A program made the translations under genes and the position numbers. DNA of 32,988 bases from an uncultured Clostridia bacterium. Lineage in GTDB: Bacteria; Bacillota; Clostridia; Christensenellales; Borkfalkiaceae. The first letter of the stretch is position 1. Each line of letters starts with the position of its first letter. The stretch spans positions 1 through 32,988 of the forward strand of contig CAKNQN010000017.1 of the NCBI GenBank assembly GCA_930990665.1. Direction: 5' to 3'. The notes under the pieces are model-generated. The model had not been told where the DNA came from and searched no databases. It was given only the letters and a program-made list of their open reading frames with translations. Below, piece by piece: positions 14,336 through 22,115 of this stretch.

Positions 14336-17011
14336 ATGAAAAAGGCTCTTTTGACCATCTTAACGGCGTTGGCGCTCATGGCGGCGCTGTATATACCGGC
14401 GGCGCAAAGCGCGGCCGGCGCTCCTGCACAGAGCGGAGAACTCGGGCTCAACCTGCTGTTGCCGGAGACGTACGAACAGTATCTTGAGCTGGAAAATCCC
14501 TCCGACTTTGCCGTCAACGATGATTATATCGCCATTGCGGATGCCCCTGCCGGCGGCAACGCCCGCATCTATATTTTCGACCGGAATGACCCGGCCGCGG
14601 GATACCGCGTATATGAGCACAGCGCCGCTTCCACCCTCACCTCCCTGCAGTTTTACTCGAGCGGCGAGGAAACGCACCTGTATTTTGTTTCCAGCGGCAC
14701 GAGCACCTTCATCTACCATTTCAGTCTCACCGCGGCGTCTGAAAGCTTCGCCGCCGAGCAGACGAGCGTATCCTGCGTCTCTTTCCTGATCAGCGGCAAA
14801 TATATGTTCTATGCGACGAGCACGGGCGGCAACATCACCGTCGCGCGCATGGATATGCAGGGCTTTGACTTCGCGGGGCCCGAACAGACGCTCACCCTGC
14901 CGGACGGGCTCACCGCTACCAACATCAACCCCTATTTCGCACAGAGCTACACCGCAGGCGATTCGGACAGGATCTATTTTTCCGCCAACAGCGCCATCTG
15001 CTCGGTGACGGGAGACAGCCTCACAGCGACGGAAGAATGGTCGCTCTCCTCTTCTATCCGCAGCTTTGCAGTCGTCGGACAGGAAGTTTATTATTCCACC
15101 ACCGCACTCCAGCCCCCTCTGTTCGTTTACAGCAACGGCGACAGCACGGAGATCCGGAGGAACGGCGAAGAAGTCGTCAATGTTCCCTCTATGCGGCTGA
15201 TCGGCGATACGCTGTACCTGCTCTGCGGAAAAAATCTGCAGACCTTCGATCCCGCTTCCCGCACTTTTGAGGAATATGAGATCGGAAAATATTCGGTGAG
15301 CGACGTCCGCCTGGGTGGCGCCGCGACGATCTCCGCATACGACGGAAACCTCGTCATCGCAGACCAGGCCAACCGGCGCGTCATGGTGTATTCTTCCCGA
15401 ACGCAAAGCTATTCTTATCTGCGCGGTCTCAGCTATATCCCCGCCGCCGTCTGCGCGGGAGAAGATTGTTTCCTCGTCGCAGACAACGAGGCAAACCGCC
15501 TGTATATCTATCGATACGAAGATTTTTCTCCTCTCCTCGAAAGCCCCTTCGCGCTGAGCGGAGATATGCTCGACGGAGCTTATTCGTTCGGAAGTTTCTA
15601 TCTTCTGACTGCGGGAACTCAGCACGGCGCCGTCATCGGACAGACGGATTCCGGATATCAGATCACGCCCGCCAGCCTGTCCGGCACCTTTTCACAGATC
15701 GCGGCCGATCTTTTAGGCAATCTGTACCTGATGAACGGTGGCGCGGTGTACCCCGTCAGCGAAGAGAATTTCCGGACCGGAACGGTGGGCGAAAGCCTGC
15801 ATTCTTTCGGCAGCGACGCCATCGATCTCGCCGTCGACTATACCGGAGCATTGTGCGCTGTCACGCCCGATGCCCTTCTCACCTATAAAGACAGGACGCC
15901 CGCGACCCTTCCCGCCGAAACGGCGCTTGCGCAGCTCGTCTATTCACAGAGGAAGATCGAGCCGGCCTCTCTCGTTTTCGACCCGATCACGGGGGATTGC
16001 TACCTGCTCGGCGACGGCTTTATCGCGACCGTGCAGGGGCTCGGCCTTTCCTCCCTGAGCAATCTTTCCGCCGAAGGCGTATACGAGGATATCTTTGCAT
16101 CGTCGCCCGCAGCGGGCACGGCGGAAAACGGTCTGCTCATCACCGCACCCGCGGGGACCGTGGCAGTCACGCTCGACGCCGCGACGCTGGAAGAGAGCAC
16201 GCGCGCCCTTCTCGACTGCGGCGATTACCGCCGCCTCGACAGCGAACGCACGGGTATCGTCCTCTCACAGCAGAGCTACGGAACGATCGTGCTTTTCCAT
16301 CAGGGCGACGCTTCGGTATCCCCTATCCGCCACGACTACGAGATCTGTCTGCTCCTCGACACCGACGCGGAGATGCTGCATAGCGGCATCGACGGCAGCG
16401 TCACGGGCAATGCAACGGTGAGTAACGCCGTCGGCGTGTACCGCTTCCCCGCCATGCGCATCGGCACCACGGCCAGCGAAGGGAATACCGGAAACACCTA
16501 CCAAGTGTTCGGACGCATCACGCAGCTTGCACGCGGACAGAAAGTGACTCTCCTCGGATATGTATCCGATCAGCAAGGCGCGCTGGATACAGACTACTAT
16601 TTCGTATCCTATACCTCCGAAGGGGGACAGACCGCCTACGGATTTGTGCCCGCCGCGTACATTCTCGGCGAAGGGAGCGGCGGCGTAAGCGGAACGCAGC
16701 AGATCTCTTACCGCCGTCTCGACCGCGGCGAAAGCGTGACGCTCTCGCAATACGGCGACCCGTCCTCGACCATCGAACTTTCCAACCGCGAACTTCTCAA
16801 AGTTTACGACGATACCTTAGACAGCGAAGGGCGCGTCTATGTGGAATATTCCGAAGGCAATACCCTGTATGTCGGCTGGATCTACGAGAGCCAGCTGTAT
16901 GAAGCGACGCCCGCCGTCATTGCGGTGCTCGTCGTCGTGAGCGTGGTGGCCGCCGCCGTCATCCTCAGCGTCTGCTACCTGCTCCTGCGCAAACAGCCTA
17001 CCTTGCAGTAA
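14336..17011 (+). CDS. Large secreted beta-propeller-like protein with C-terminal membrane anchor
   Basis: An 891-residue protein with a signal peptide (MKKALLTILTALALMAALYIPAAQSAAG, cut near 25-30). A long extracellular part is built of repeated short beta segments (for example RIYIFDRND, RVMVYSSRTQSYSYLRGL, NRLYIYRYEDFS, LYLMNGGAVYPVS), consistent with one or more NHL/WD-type propellers. Near residues 700-860 lie SH3-like segments (VFGRITQLARGQKVTLLGYV, AYGFVPAAYIL, GWIYESQLY). One membrane segment (PAVIAVLVVVSVVAAAVILSV) and a basic tail end the protein. ATG 14336 is preferred over 14267 because the earlier frame overlaps the promoter. Probably a host envelope or sensing protein; no catalytic motif seen. 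Its anchor-last layout matches the 12438 gene. Confidence 0.8.
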   Translation: MKKALLTILTALALMAALYIPAAQSAAGAPAQSGELGLNLLLPETYEQYLELENPSDFAVNDDYIAIADAPAGGNARIYIFDRNDPAAGYRVYEHSAASTLTSLQFYSSGEETHLYFVSSGTSTFIYHFSLTAASESFAAEQTSVSCVSFLISGKYMFYATSTGGNITVARMDMQGFDFAGPEQTLTLPDGLTATNINPYFAQSYTAGDSDRIYFSANSAICSVTGDSLTATEEWSLSSSIRSFAVVGQEVYYSTTALQPPLFVYSNGDSTEIRRNGEEVVNVPSMRLIGDTLYLLCGKNLQTFDPASRTFEEYEIGKYSVSDVRLGGAATISAYDGNLVIADQANRRVMVYSSRTQSYSYLRGLSYIPAAVCAGEDCFLVADNEANRLYIYRYEDFSPLLESPFALSGDMLDGAYSFGSFYLLTAGTQHGAVIGQTDSGYQITPASLSGTFSQIAADLLGNLYLMNGGAVYPVSEENFRTGTVGESLHSFGSDAIDLAVDYTGALCAVTPDALLTYKDRTPATLPAETALAQLVYSQRKIEPASLVFDPITGDCYLLGDGFIATVQGLGLSSLSNLSAEGVYEDIFASSPAAGTAENGLLITAPAGTVAVTLDAATLEESTRALLDCGDYRRLDSERTGIVLSQQSYGTIVLFHQGDASVSPIRHDYEICLLLDTDAEMLHSGIDGSVTGNATVSNAVGVYRFPAMRIGTTASEGNTGNTYQVFGRITQLARGQKVTLLGYVSDQQGALDTDYYFVSYTSEGGQTAYGFVPAAYILGEGSGGVSGTQQISYRRLDRGESVTLSQYGDPSSTIELSNRELLKVYDDTLDSEGRVYVEYSEGNTLYVGWIYESQLYEATPAVIAVLVVVSVVAAAVILSVCYLLLRKQPTLQ

Positions 17012-17063
17012 TCCATCAAAACGCATATTTTTCTAGCTTACAGACCGCAGGCCTAGCGATCAC

Positions 17064-17112
17064 AAAGAGAGCGGCGGCGCCCGAAAATTTCGGACGCCGC
17101 CGCTCTCTTTTT
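17064..17112 (+). terminator. Strong terminator, possibly bidirectional
   Basis: A 16-bp perfect stem (17064-17079 with 17095-17110, AAAGAGAGCGGCGGCG) is capped by an inner CCGAAA/TTTCGG element. On the plus strand the stem runs into TTTTT. It lies 53 bases past the 14336 gene's stop and between convergent genes, so it can also catch transcripts from the SSB-like gene at 17247. Confidence 0.85.
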
Positions 17113-17246
17113 CATATCCGCACAGATCTTTCCGCGCAGAAAAGTTGTCTATTTTTTATCGATCGTACACAGTTTCAAAAAGCCGCACGCTCAGACGGAC
17201 TGCTCTTGGAAAACTGCAAAAGGGGCGAGACAACTCTTTGCCGCAC

Positions 17247-17942
17247 TCATTCGAAATCGCCGTGGCCGAGGGGCTGTTCCTCTCCCGTGTACAGAGAAAA
17301 TTCGCGTTCGAGGTCAAAGTTATCGGCGCTGTCGAAGGCGGCGAGCTTGGAGATGGAAACCTCGTAGGCGGTCATCGTCTTGACTTCATAGTCGCTGATC
17401 TTTTTTTGGTATTCGCGGCTCTGGATGCGCCCCGAGAGGGCGATCTTGTCCCCCACCTGCAGATTCTTCACAAAGCGCGCGTTCCTGCCCCAGGCGATGC
17501 AGGGGATATAATCCGATTTGTTGTAAGAACGGTTCACCGCCACCAAAAGATCTGCGATCTCTCGGTTGAAAGGAGTCGTGCGATACACGGGCGGCTTGCA
17601 GATGTAGCCGCTCAGGACGATGCTGTTCGGGTTTTTAACGGGAGGCGCGTCGACGGGCTCGCGCACGAACACCGTCAGCATCAGACGGGAACGCCCGTTT
17701 TCGATCTTGTTATAGGAACGGAACTGCCCCATCGCGCAGAGCGTTGCACCCACTTTCAGGTCGCGCTCCGAGATCAACCGCTCCGAAACGGTGACCGGCA
17801 GAATATCCGCCTGCCCCGAAAGCCGCATCACCTTTACGAACAACTCGTAAAACCCTTCTCCGTACACTTCGTGCGAGAACTTCGCCTCACTCACGATCTC
17901 GCCCATAATGAATACCTTGTTGTTTTTCTCGGTACCGTTCAT
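17247..17942 (-). CDS. Two-OB-fold single-stranded DNA-binding-like protein
   Basis: A 231-residue protein with two tandem SSB-type OB folds. The first spans about 8-100 (KVFIMGEIVSEAKFSHEVYGEGFYELFVKV... VGATLCAMGQFRSYN). The second, about 108-205, is closer to canonical SSB (NSIVLSGYICKPPVYRTTPFNREIADLLVAVNRSYNKSDYIPCIAWGRNARFVKNLQVGDKIALSGRIQSREYQ; segments listed in order). A short acidic tail ends HGDFE rather than the DDIPF interaction tip of housekeeping SSB. Such double-OB proteins occur in Clostridia as an extra SSB paralogue. GGAGGATG precedes ATG 17942. It follows the deacetylase gene by 34 bases, so it may share its transcript; a TACAAT lies in the gap. Confidence 0.8.
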   Translation of the reverse strand: MNGTEKNNKVFIMGEIVSEAKFSHEVYGEGFYELFVKVMRLSGQADILPVTVSERLISERDLKVGATLCAMGQFRSYNKIENGRSRLMLTVFVREPVDAPPVKNPNSIVLSGYICKPPVYRTTPFNREIADLLVAVNRSYNKSDYIPCIAWGRNARFVKNLQVGDKIALSGRIQSREYQKKISDYEVKTMTAYEVSISKLAAFDSADNFDLEREFSLYTGEEQPLGHGDFE

Positions 17943-17976
17943 AAAAACATCCTCCTGCTATTGTATCGCAATTATT

Positions 17977-18744
17977 TTATCCGGCGGCATGCTGCCTTCC
18001 GTTCGGGTCTATGGTAAAGTTTTCGCGGTAGATGAGCTCCCCGATCGGCACAAATGTAAAGCCCTTGTTTTTGAGCGTATCCAGGATCACGGGAAGCGCC
18101 TCGGCCGTATGTTTGCCGTTGTTGTGGCAGAGTATGATGCTCCCGCTTCGGACTCGGCTGATCACACGCATGGCTATATCGTTTGCGGAGAGATCCTTCC
18201 AGTCGAGGCTGTCTACGTCCCACTGGATCGTGTAATATCCCGCATCGCGCGCGGTGCGGATGAGCCGGTCGTTATAGTCGCCGAACGGAGCACGAAAGAG
18301 ATCGGGCCGCACCCCGGACGCCGCCTCGATCACCGCCGAAGAAGTGCTCAGCTCCTGACGGATCTTCTCCTCGGACAGCTTTGACATATACGAGTGCGTG
18401 GCGCTGTGCGTGCCGATCTCATGGCCCGCCTCGGCGATCTTCTTCACATATTCGGGGTACTTTTCCGCCCAGAACTGCACCATAAAAAAGGTAGCGTGCA
18501 CATTCTCCCGCGCCAGCACTTCTAAAAGTTTGTCGGTGTAGTCCGTCCCCCAGGCGCAATCAAAGGAGATCGCGATCTTGTTATCCGACCGCTCCACGCT
18601 GTATATGGGCAGCTCGCGTACCGTTCCGCCCGTATACACGGCATAGGCGCCCGTCAGGCGCAACGCCAGAACGAGCGCCGCCACTACGACAAAAGCCACC
18701 GCCGCAAGCACAGCCCGACGCAACCGTATTACCCCGCATTTCAT
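17977..18744 (-). CDS. Polysaccharide deacetylase, PdaB-like (NodB domain)
   Basis: A 255-residue membrane-anchored deacetylase with an N-terminal membrane segment (about 11-32) followed by a NodB domain (about 53-240). Motifs seen: ISFDCAWG (D62) in motif 1, the zinc-binding HSATH (H113, H117), the RAPFGDYN motif (151-158) and LCHNN (H207) near the end. The SFD-x-x-WG form of motif 1 is characteristic of the PdaB/sporulation group rather than chitin deacetylases. The likely substrate is cell-wall or spore-cortex peptidoglycan. The ATG at 18744 is preceded by GGTGG. A TATAAT lies only about 15 bases upstream (18759-18764) with no good -35, so another sigma factor may be involved. Confidence 0.85.
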   Translation of the reverse strand: MKCGVIRLRRAVLAAVAFVVVAALVLALRLTGAYAVYTGGTVRELPIYSVERSDNKIAISFDCAWGTDYTDKLLEVLARENVHATFFMVQFWAEKYPEYVKKIAEAGHEIGTHSATHSYMSKLSEEKIRQELSTSSAVIEAASGVRPDLFRAPFGDYNDRLIRTARDAGYYTIQWDVDSLDWKDLSANDIAMRVISRVRSGSIILCHNNGKHTAEALPVILDTLKNKGFTFVPIGELIYRENFTIDPNGRQHAAG

Positions 18745-18891
18745 CTGCTTTCCACCTCATTATACCGCCCGCACGCCCGAATTTTTTCGGCGATCCTGTC
18801 GAAAAAAGTCCGCTTTTGCCGAAAACACTTCGCCTGCGGCCGTGTGTATGTTTTAATATATTCCTCCACCCTCGCCTATATGCCTTTTGTG

Positions 18892-18926
18892 AAAAACAGG
18901 GCGGACGCGTTTGCGCGTCCGCCCTG
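18892..18926 (-). terminator. Terminator hairpin (third of three)
   Basis: A 13-bp stem (CAGGGCGGACGCG with its complement, 18897-18926) with a 4-base loop, followed on the minus strand by five T. Confidence 0.7.
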
Positions 18927-18962
18927 CCCTTTCCGGTCATCCGTGCGGTCTTATGTTTCCAT

Positions 18963-18988
18963 AAAAAAAATCCGGGCTTTCTGCCCGG
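18963..18988 (-). terminator. Terminator hairpin (second of three)
   Basis: A 6-bp GC stem (CCGGGC with GCCCGG, loop of five) followed on the minus strand by ATTTTTTTT. A compact, canonical intrinsic terminator. Confidence 0.85.
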
Positions 18989-19055
18989 TTAAAGAATCAG
19001 AAAATCTGCACACCCGAAAGAGTCGGCCATTTTCCAAGTCGATCTGCTTTTCATC

Positions 19056-19087
19056 AAAAAAATTGCCGTCCGCGATGCGGACGGCAA
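19056..19087 (-). terminator. Terminator of the acyl-CoA synthetase-like gene (first of three)
   Basis: An 11-bp perfect stem (TTGCCGTCCGC with GCGGACGGCAA, loop of three) followed by seven T on the minus strand, 30 bases past the stop at 19117. Confidence 0.88.
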
Positions 19088-19116
19088 CAGGGCCGGAGTT
19101 CTCCGGCAAAGATGAA

Positions 19117-20733
19117 TCAATGGAGTTCGAAATTTTCTTGTCCGCGCGCCTCCAGGACTTTGCGGTCGATCTTTCCGATCAGGTTGACAGGCAGACGGTC
19201 TTCGAAAAGGATCTCTTTGGGCTGCGCGTAAACGATGAGCTTGCGGCGGCAGAGCTCGCGGATCTCCGCCTCGACCTTCGCCCTGTCCGCGCCCTGCGCG
19301 CACTCGACGAAAAGCCGCACGGCCTGCCCCTTGACGGGGTCGGGAATGCCGACGGCGCAGACTTTTTTCACACCCGGCGCTTCCTGCGCCGCCGCCTCGA
19401 TCTCGGACGGATAGACGGGTACGCCGCTCACTTTGATCATATTTTTGATGCGCTGTTTGAAGTACAGAAATCCGTCCTCGTCCAGCCAGCCGTAATCGCC
19501 CGTCTTGAGCCATTTTTTGCCGCCGTATTCGGCAAACGGCGCGCCCTCTTCGTGCAGGTAGCCGAGCATGAACTGATCGGAATGCAGCCAGATCTCCCCC
19601 ACTTCGCCCGCGGGAAGTTTCTTTCCATCCTTCGTGATCATCACTTCCGTGCCCGAAAGCGGGTATCCGATGGAATTTTCGCGGCAATGTCTGCGGGTAT
19701 TGACAAGGCAAACGGTGACCGTTTCCGTAAGACCATACCCTTCGTACATGCGGGCGGAACTGCCCTGCCGCCGAAGCATCTCGTTAAATTCATCGATGAG
19801 CGGCTGCGGAGTACGATCGCCGCCCACATACACGTCCTTGATCGCAGAGAGATCCGCCTGCGTAAAGGCCTTTTCTCCGAGAAGTTTCAGATACATCGTC
19901 GGAACGCCCGTAAGGATGTTCGCCTTCTCCTTCACGATCTGCCTGGCACTCATCTTCGCGTTGAACTTGATGCACATGATATTGACGCGGCGCATGAGCA
20001 TGCACATATGCATATTGATGCACAGCCCGAAGCCATGGAAGATGGGCAGGACGTTGTAGAGCGCCCGATAATTCCCGATCGGTTCGCTGAGAAACTCTTC
20101 CGCCTTGCAGCAAAGCACATTGAAGACGAGATTGTTGTGCGCGATGATCTTCGGTTCGCCCGTAGTGCCGCCGCTGGCAAGGTACACCGCAGGCTCCTCA
20201 TCGCCGAATTTTTGGGGGGACGTATGCGGGTTTTTGCGATCTTTCAGGTATTTTTCAAAGGGAATATAGCCGAATGCCGTGGGGCGATTTGTCAGCTTAT
20301 AATATCCCTTTGCCGCCAGGCCCATGAAATAAGAACTGTCGCTCACGAGGGTGGGAAGCCCGAAATCAAACCTTCCGCACTGATACAGATCGTAGATGAG
20401 CAGAAGGCGGCTGCCCGTCGCTTTTGCGCTTTCGCGCAGTTTTTCGGGCGGCAGAAATGGATGTACGAGGTTGACCGCCGCGCCCAGTTTGTTCGCCGCA
20501 TAGAATGTGATCAGCGCGGCGGGCGAGTTGGGCATGCAGAGGGTGACTGTATCCCCCTTTTTTATGCCGAACTCGGCGGACAGATTGTCCGCAAGCGTGT
20601 CGATCCAGCGCAGAACGCGATCGAAAGAATACTTGCGCCCGTAATAAGAGATGGCCGTTTTCACCGTACTTGCGGATACATTTTCAAGGATCGCCTCGTA
20701 CATCGTGGCATCGGCTGGCAAAGATCGGATCAT
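19117..20733 (-). CDS. AMP-forming acyl-CoA synthetase / ligase family enzyme
   Basis: A 538-residue member of the adenylate-forming superfamily, activating a carboxylic acid with ATP and probably passing it to CoA. Core motifs are intact: the P-loop-like YLASGGTTGEPK (A3), YEGYGLTET (A5), KTGDYGWLDEDG (A7), and the catalytic Lys in GKIDRK (A10) near the C-terminus. GVPVYPSEIE lies in the hinge region. The N-terminal part resembles long-chain or medium-chain acyl-CoA ligases, but the substrate cannot be read from sequence. The frame stays open to 20826; ATG 20733 is chosen because AAAGGAGTT lies just upstream. Three terminators follow. The upstream DUF1624-type acyltransferase is 178 bases away and may be cotranscribed. 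Confidence 0.88.
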   Translation of the reverse strand: MIRSLPADATMYEAILENVSASTVKTAISYYGRKYSFDRVLRWIDTLADNLSAEFGIKKGDTVTLCMPNSPAALITFYAANKLGAAVNLVHPFLPPEKLRESAKATGSRLLLIYDLYQCGRFDFGLPTLVSDSSYFMGLAAKGYYKLTNRPTAFGYIPFEKYLKDRKNPHTSPQKFGDEEPAVYLASGGTTGEPKIIAHNNLVFNVLCCKAEEFLSEPIGNYRALYNVLPIFHGFGLCINMHMCMLMRRVNIMCIKFNAKMSARQIVKEKANILTGVPTMYLKLLGEKAFTQADLSAIKDVYVGGDRTPQPLIDEFNEMLRRQGSSARMYEGYGLTETVTVCLVNTRRHCRENSIGYPLSGTEVMITKDGKKLPAGEVGEIWLHSDQFMLGYLHEEGAPFAEYGGKKWLKTGDYGWLDEDGFLYFKQRIKNMIKVSGVPVYPSEIEAAAQEAPGVKKVCAVGIPDPVKGQAVRLFVECAQGADRAKVEAEIRELCRRKLIVYAQPKEILFEDRLPVNLIGKIDRKVLEARGQENFELH

Positions 20734-20911
20734 AGAACTCCTTTGTGTGAAAATATACGGCGCGCATCGCGCGCCGGACTCGAAACCGGATGCGCTCTGC
20801 GGTGCGCCTCTTAAAAACAGGGACAAACCTACGTTCGAAGAGCGGGGCGATTCAACGAATCGCAGCCTTTTTCGCGTTTCAGGAAAGAGCCGCCCGCCGC
20901 GGATGCGATGT
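20734..20911. other. 178-base spacer with two hairpins
   Basis: On the minus strand there are two short inverted repeats: GCGATTC-GTT-GAATCGC and GGCGCGC-GAT-GCGCGCC. Neither is followed by a convincing T-run. No promoter stands out, so the downstream synthetase may be read through from the upstream gene with partial attenuation. Confidence 0.45.
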
Positions 20912-21892
20912 TCAGAACAGGGATGAGATCCACGCGCAGAGCGCGAACAGCATGGGGACGACGATCATGTGCGCCACATAGACGACCGCCGCATGTCTTC
21001 CGAGGAAGCAGACGCCGCTGTTCCACGCGCCGGACAAGGGCGCGAAGGCATACTTTGCCGAAGTGTGGTAGACGAGTCTGCCGATGATTCCGCCCATCAG
21101 CACGGCCGCCGCCCAGGGCAGAATGGGGAAATAGTCGCTCGTATAAGCGCCGTAATCGAACCACCCGTTGGAAGGGGCGGACTTGATATAGACAAAAATG
21201 CTCAGAAACTTGTTCTCCTGCACCGTCGCCGCCCCCGTGAAATCGGAGATCACGTCGAGATACCCGTTTTCGAAGGAGAGATGGGCAAAGCCGTTGAAGA
21301 GCCAGATGAGCATCGCAATCCCGACAAGGCCGGGAAGATAGCGGAGCGCCTCGCGAAAGAAACGGGAAACCTTTCCGTCGCCCAAAAGGTCGCCCACCGC
21401 GACGGCGGCATTGTCTAAAACGGCGTACAGAAAGACGGCCGCGGCCAGCATATGGATGACGCCGAACAGAATGACCTCGTTCAGCCCGAAGTTTTCCAAA
21501 AAGACGGTAAAGGCCGTGATACCCGCAGCCACCAGCGCCAGCGGTATGCTTCGGCGGAAGTTGCCGCGCGTAAGCGTGCAGGAGATGCCGCACAGGATAA
21601 AAAATGCCGTGACGACCCAGAAACGGAAATTCTGACGGAAAGGCCACACCCAGTAGGCTGTACCGAGCTTTTCCGCACCCGCAAGAAAGGAAGTGCCCAA
21701 CACCTCGTTGATAAAGGGCAGCACTCCCCACATGCAGAACATAAAGTGATCGAACACCATCAGCGTGACGCACAGCCCCCGCACAAAATCCAGCTCCCAA
21801 TACCGCTCTTTTGCGCGCCCGCAATAACGCCCGACCATCTTCTTATACCCGGCATATCCGGGATTTTTCAGGTTGATTCCGGAACGATACAT
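20912..21892 (-). CDS. DUF1624 / heparan-alpha-glucosaminide N-acetyltransferase-like membrane protein
   Basis: A polytopic protein of about 326 residues. The N-terminal motif RYWELDFVRG...MVFDHFMF matches the start of the HGSNAT/DUF1624 acyltransferase family, whose ELDxxRG...DH segment carries the conserved catalytic His. About eight membrane segments follow, with a large loop (HLSFENGYLDVISDFTGAATV) and the conserved SDYFPILPW turn in the second half. It probably transfers an acyl group across or within the membrane to a glycan. ATG 21892 is listed, but the promoter at 21900-21928 would put transcription start almost at this ATG. The next start, ATG 21838 (MVGRYCGRAKERYWELD), may therefore be the real one. 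Confidence 0.75.
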   Translation of the reverse strand: MYRSGINLKNPGYAGYKKMVGRYCGRAKERYWELDFVRGLCVTLMVFDHFMFCMWGVLPFINEVLGTSFLAGAEKLGTAYWVWPFRQNFRFWVVTAFFILCGISCTLTRGNFRRSIPLALVAAGITAFTVFLENFGLNEVILFGVIHMLAAAVFLYAVLDNAAVAVGDLLGDGKVSRFFREALRYLPGLVGIAMLIWLFNGFAHLSFENGYLDVISDFTGAATVQENKFLSIFVYIKSAPSNGWFDYGAYTSDYFPILPWAAAVLMGGIIGRLVYHTSAKYAFAPLSGAWNSGVCFLGRHAAVVYVAHMIVVPMLFALCAWISSLF

Positions 21893-21899
21893 CTCTATC

Positions 21900-21928
21900 A
21901 GTTTATCATCTTTCGGCTTTTTTGTCAA
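21900..21928 (-). promoter_or_regulatory. Sigma-A promoter of the DUF1624-type gene
   Basis: On the minus strand a perfect TTGACA (21923-21928) lies 17 bases from TAAACT (21900-21905, four of six matches). Predicted start of transcription is near 21893, giving either a leaderless message from ATG 21892 or a ~55-base leader to ATG 21838. Confidence 0.65.
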
Positions 21929-21949
21929 TCAAAGGGAAAAAATCCCGCG

Positions 21950-22079
21950 ATCGGACCCGTCCAAAACAGTTTCCGCCCCGTTTAGACGCGCGCGAAGGCC
22001 TTTACCACCTTCGCCGCCCCGAAAGGCTCAGCTGCGCACGAAGGCCGTTACTGTCTTTGCCGCCCGGAAAGGGTCCGAT
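21950..22079 (-). ncRNA. Candidate structured RNA between dusB and the DUF1624-type gene
   Basis: The minus-strand RNA is closed by a 9-bp helix ATCGGACCC (22071-22079) with GGGTCCGAT (21950-21958). A nested 6-bp helix TTTCCG (22065-22070) with CGGAAA (21970-21975) lies inside. Two imperfect ~46-base repeats (both containing GGCCTTCG and GGGCGGC) fill the middle; one folds as GCGAAGG...CCTTCGC. No known RNA class recognised. A T6 run follows about nine bases after the closing helix, so it could also be an elaborate terminator for dusB. Confidence 0.35.
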
Positions 22080-22115
22080 GCGGCACACCGCCGCACGAGC
22101 GGAGGAACACAACTT

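Noticed and set aside
17145-18017. 290-codon plus-strand frame opposite the SSB-like gene
   Set aside because: Antisense to two tandem OB folds with a strong ribosome site; the shadow has no motif.
20760-20800. tRNA-like TTTCGAGTCC segment on the minus strand
   Set aside because: The would-be T arm does not form a five-pair stem and no acceptor or anticodon arm can be drawn around it.
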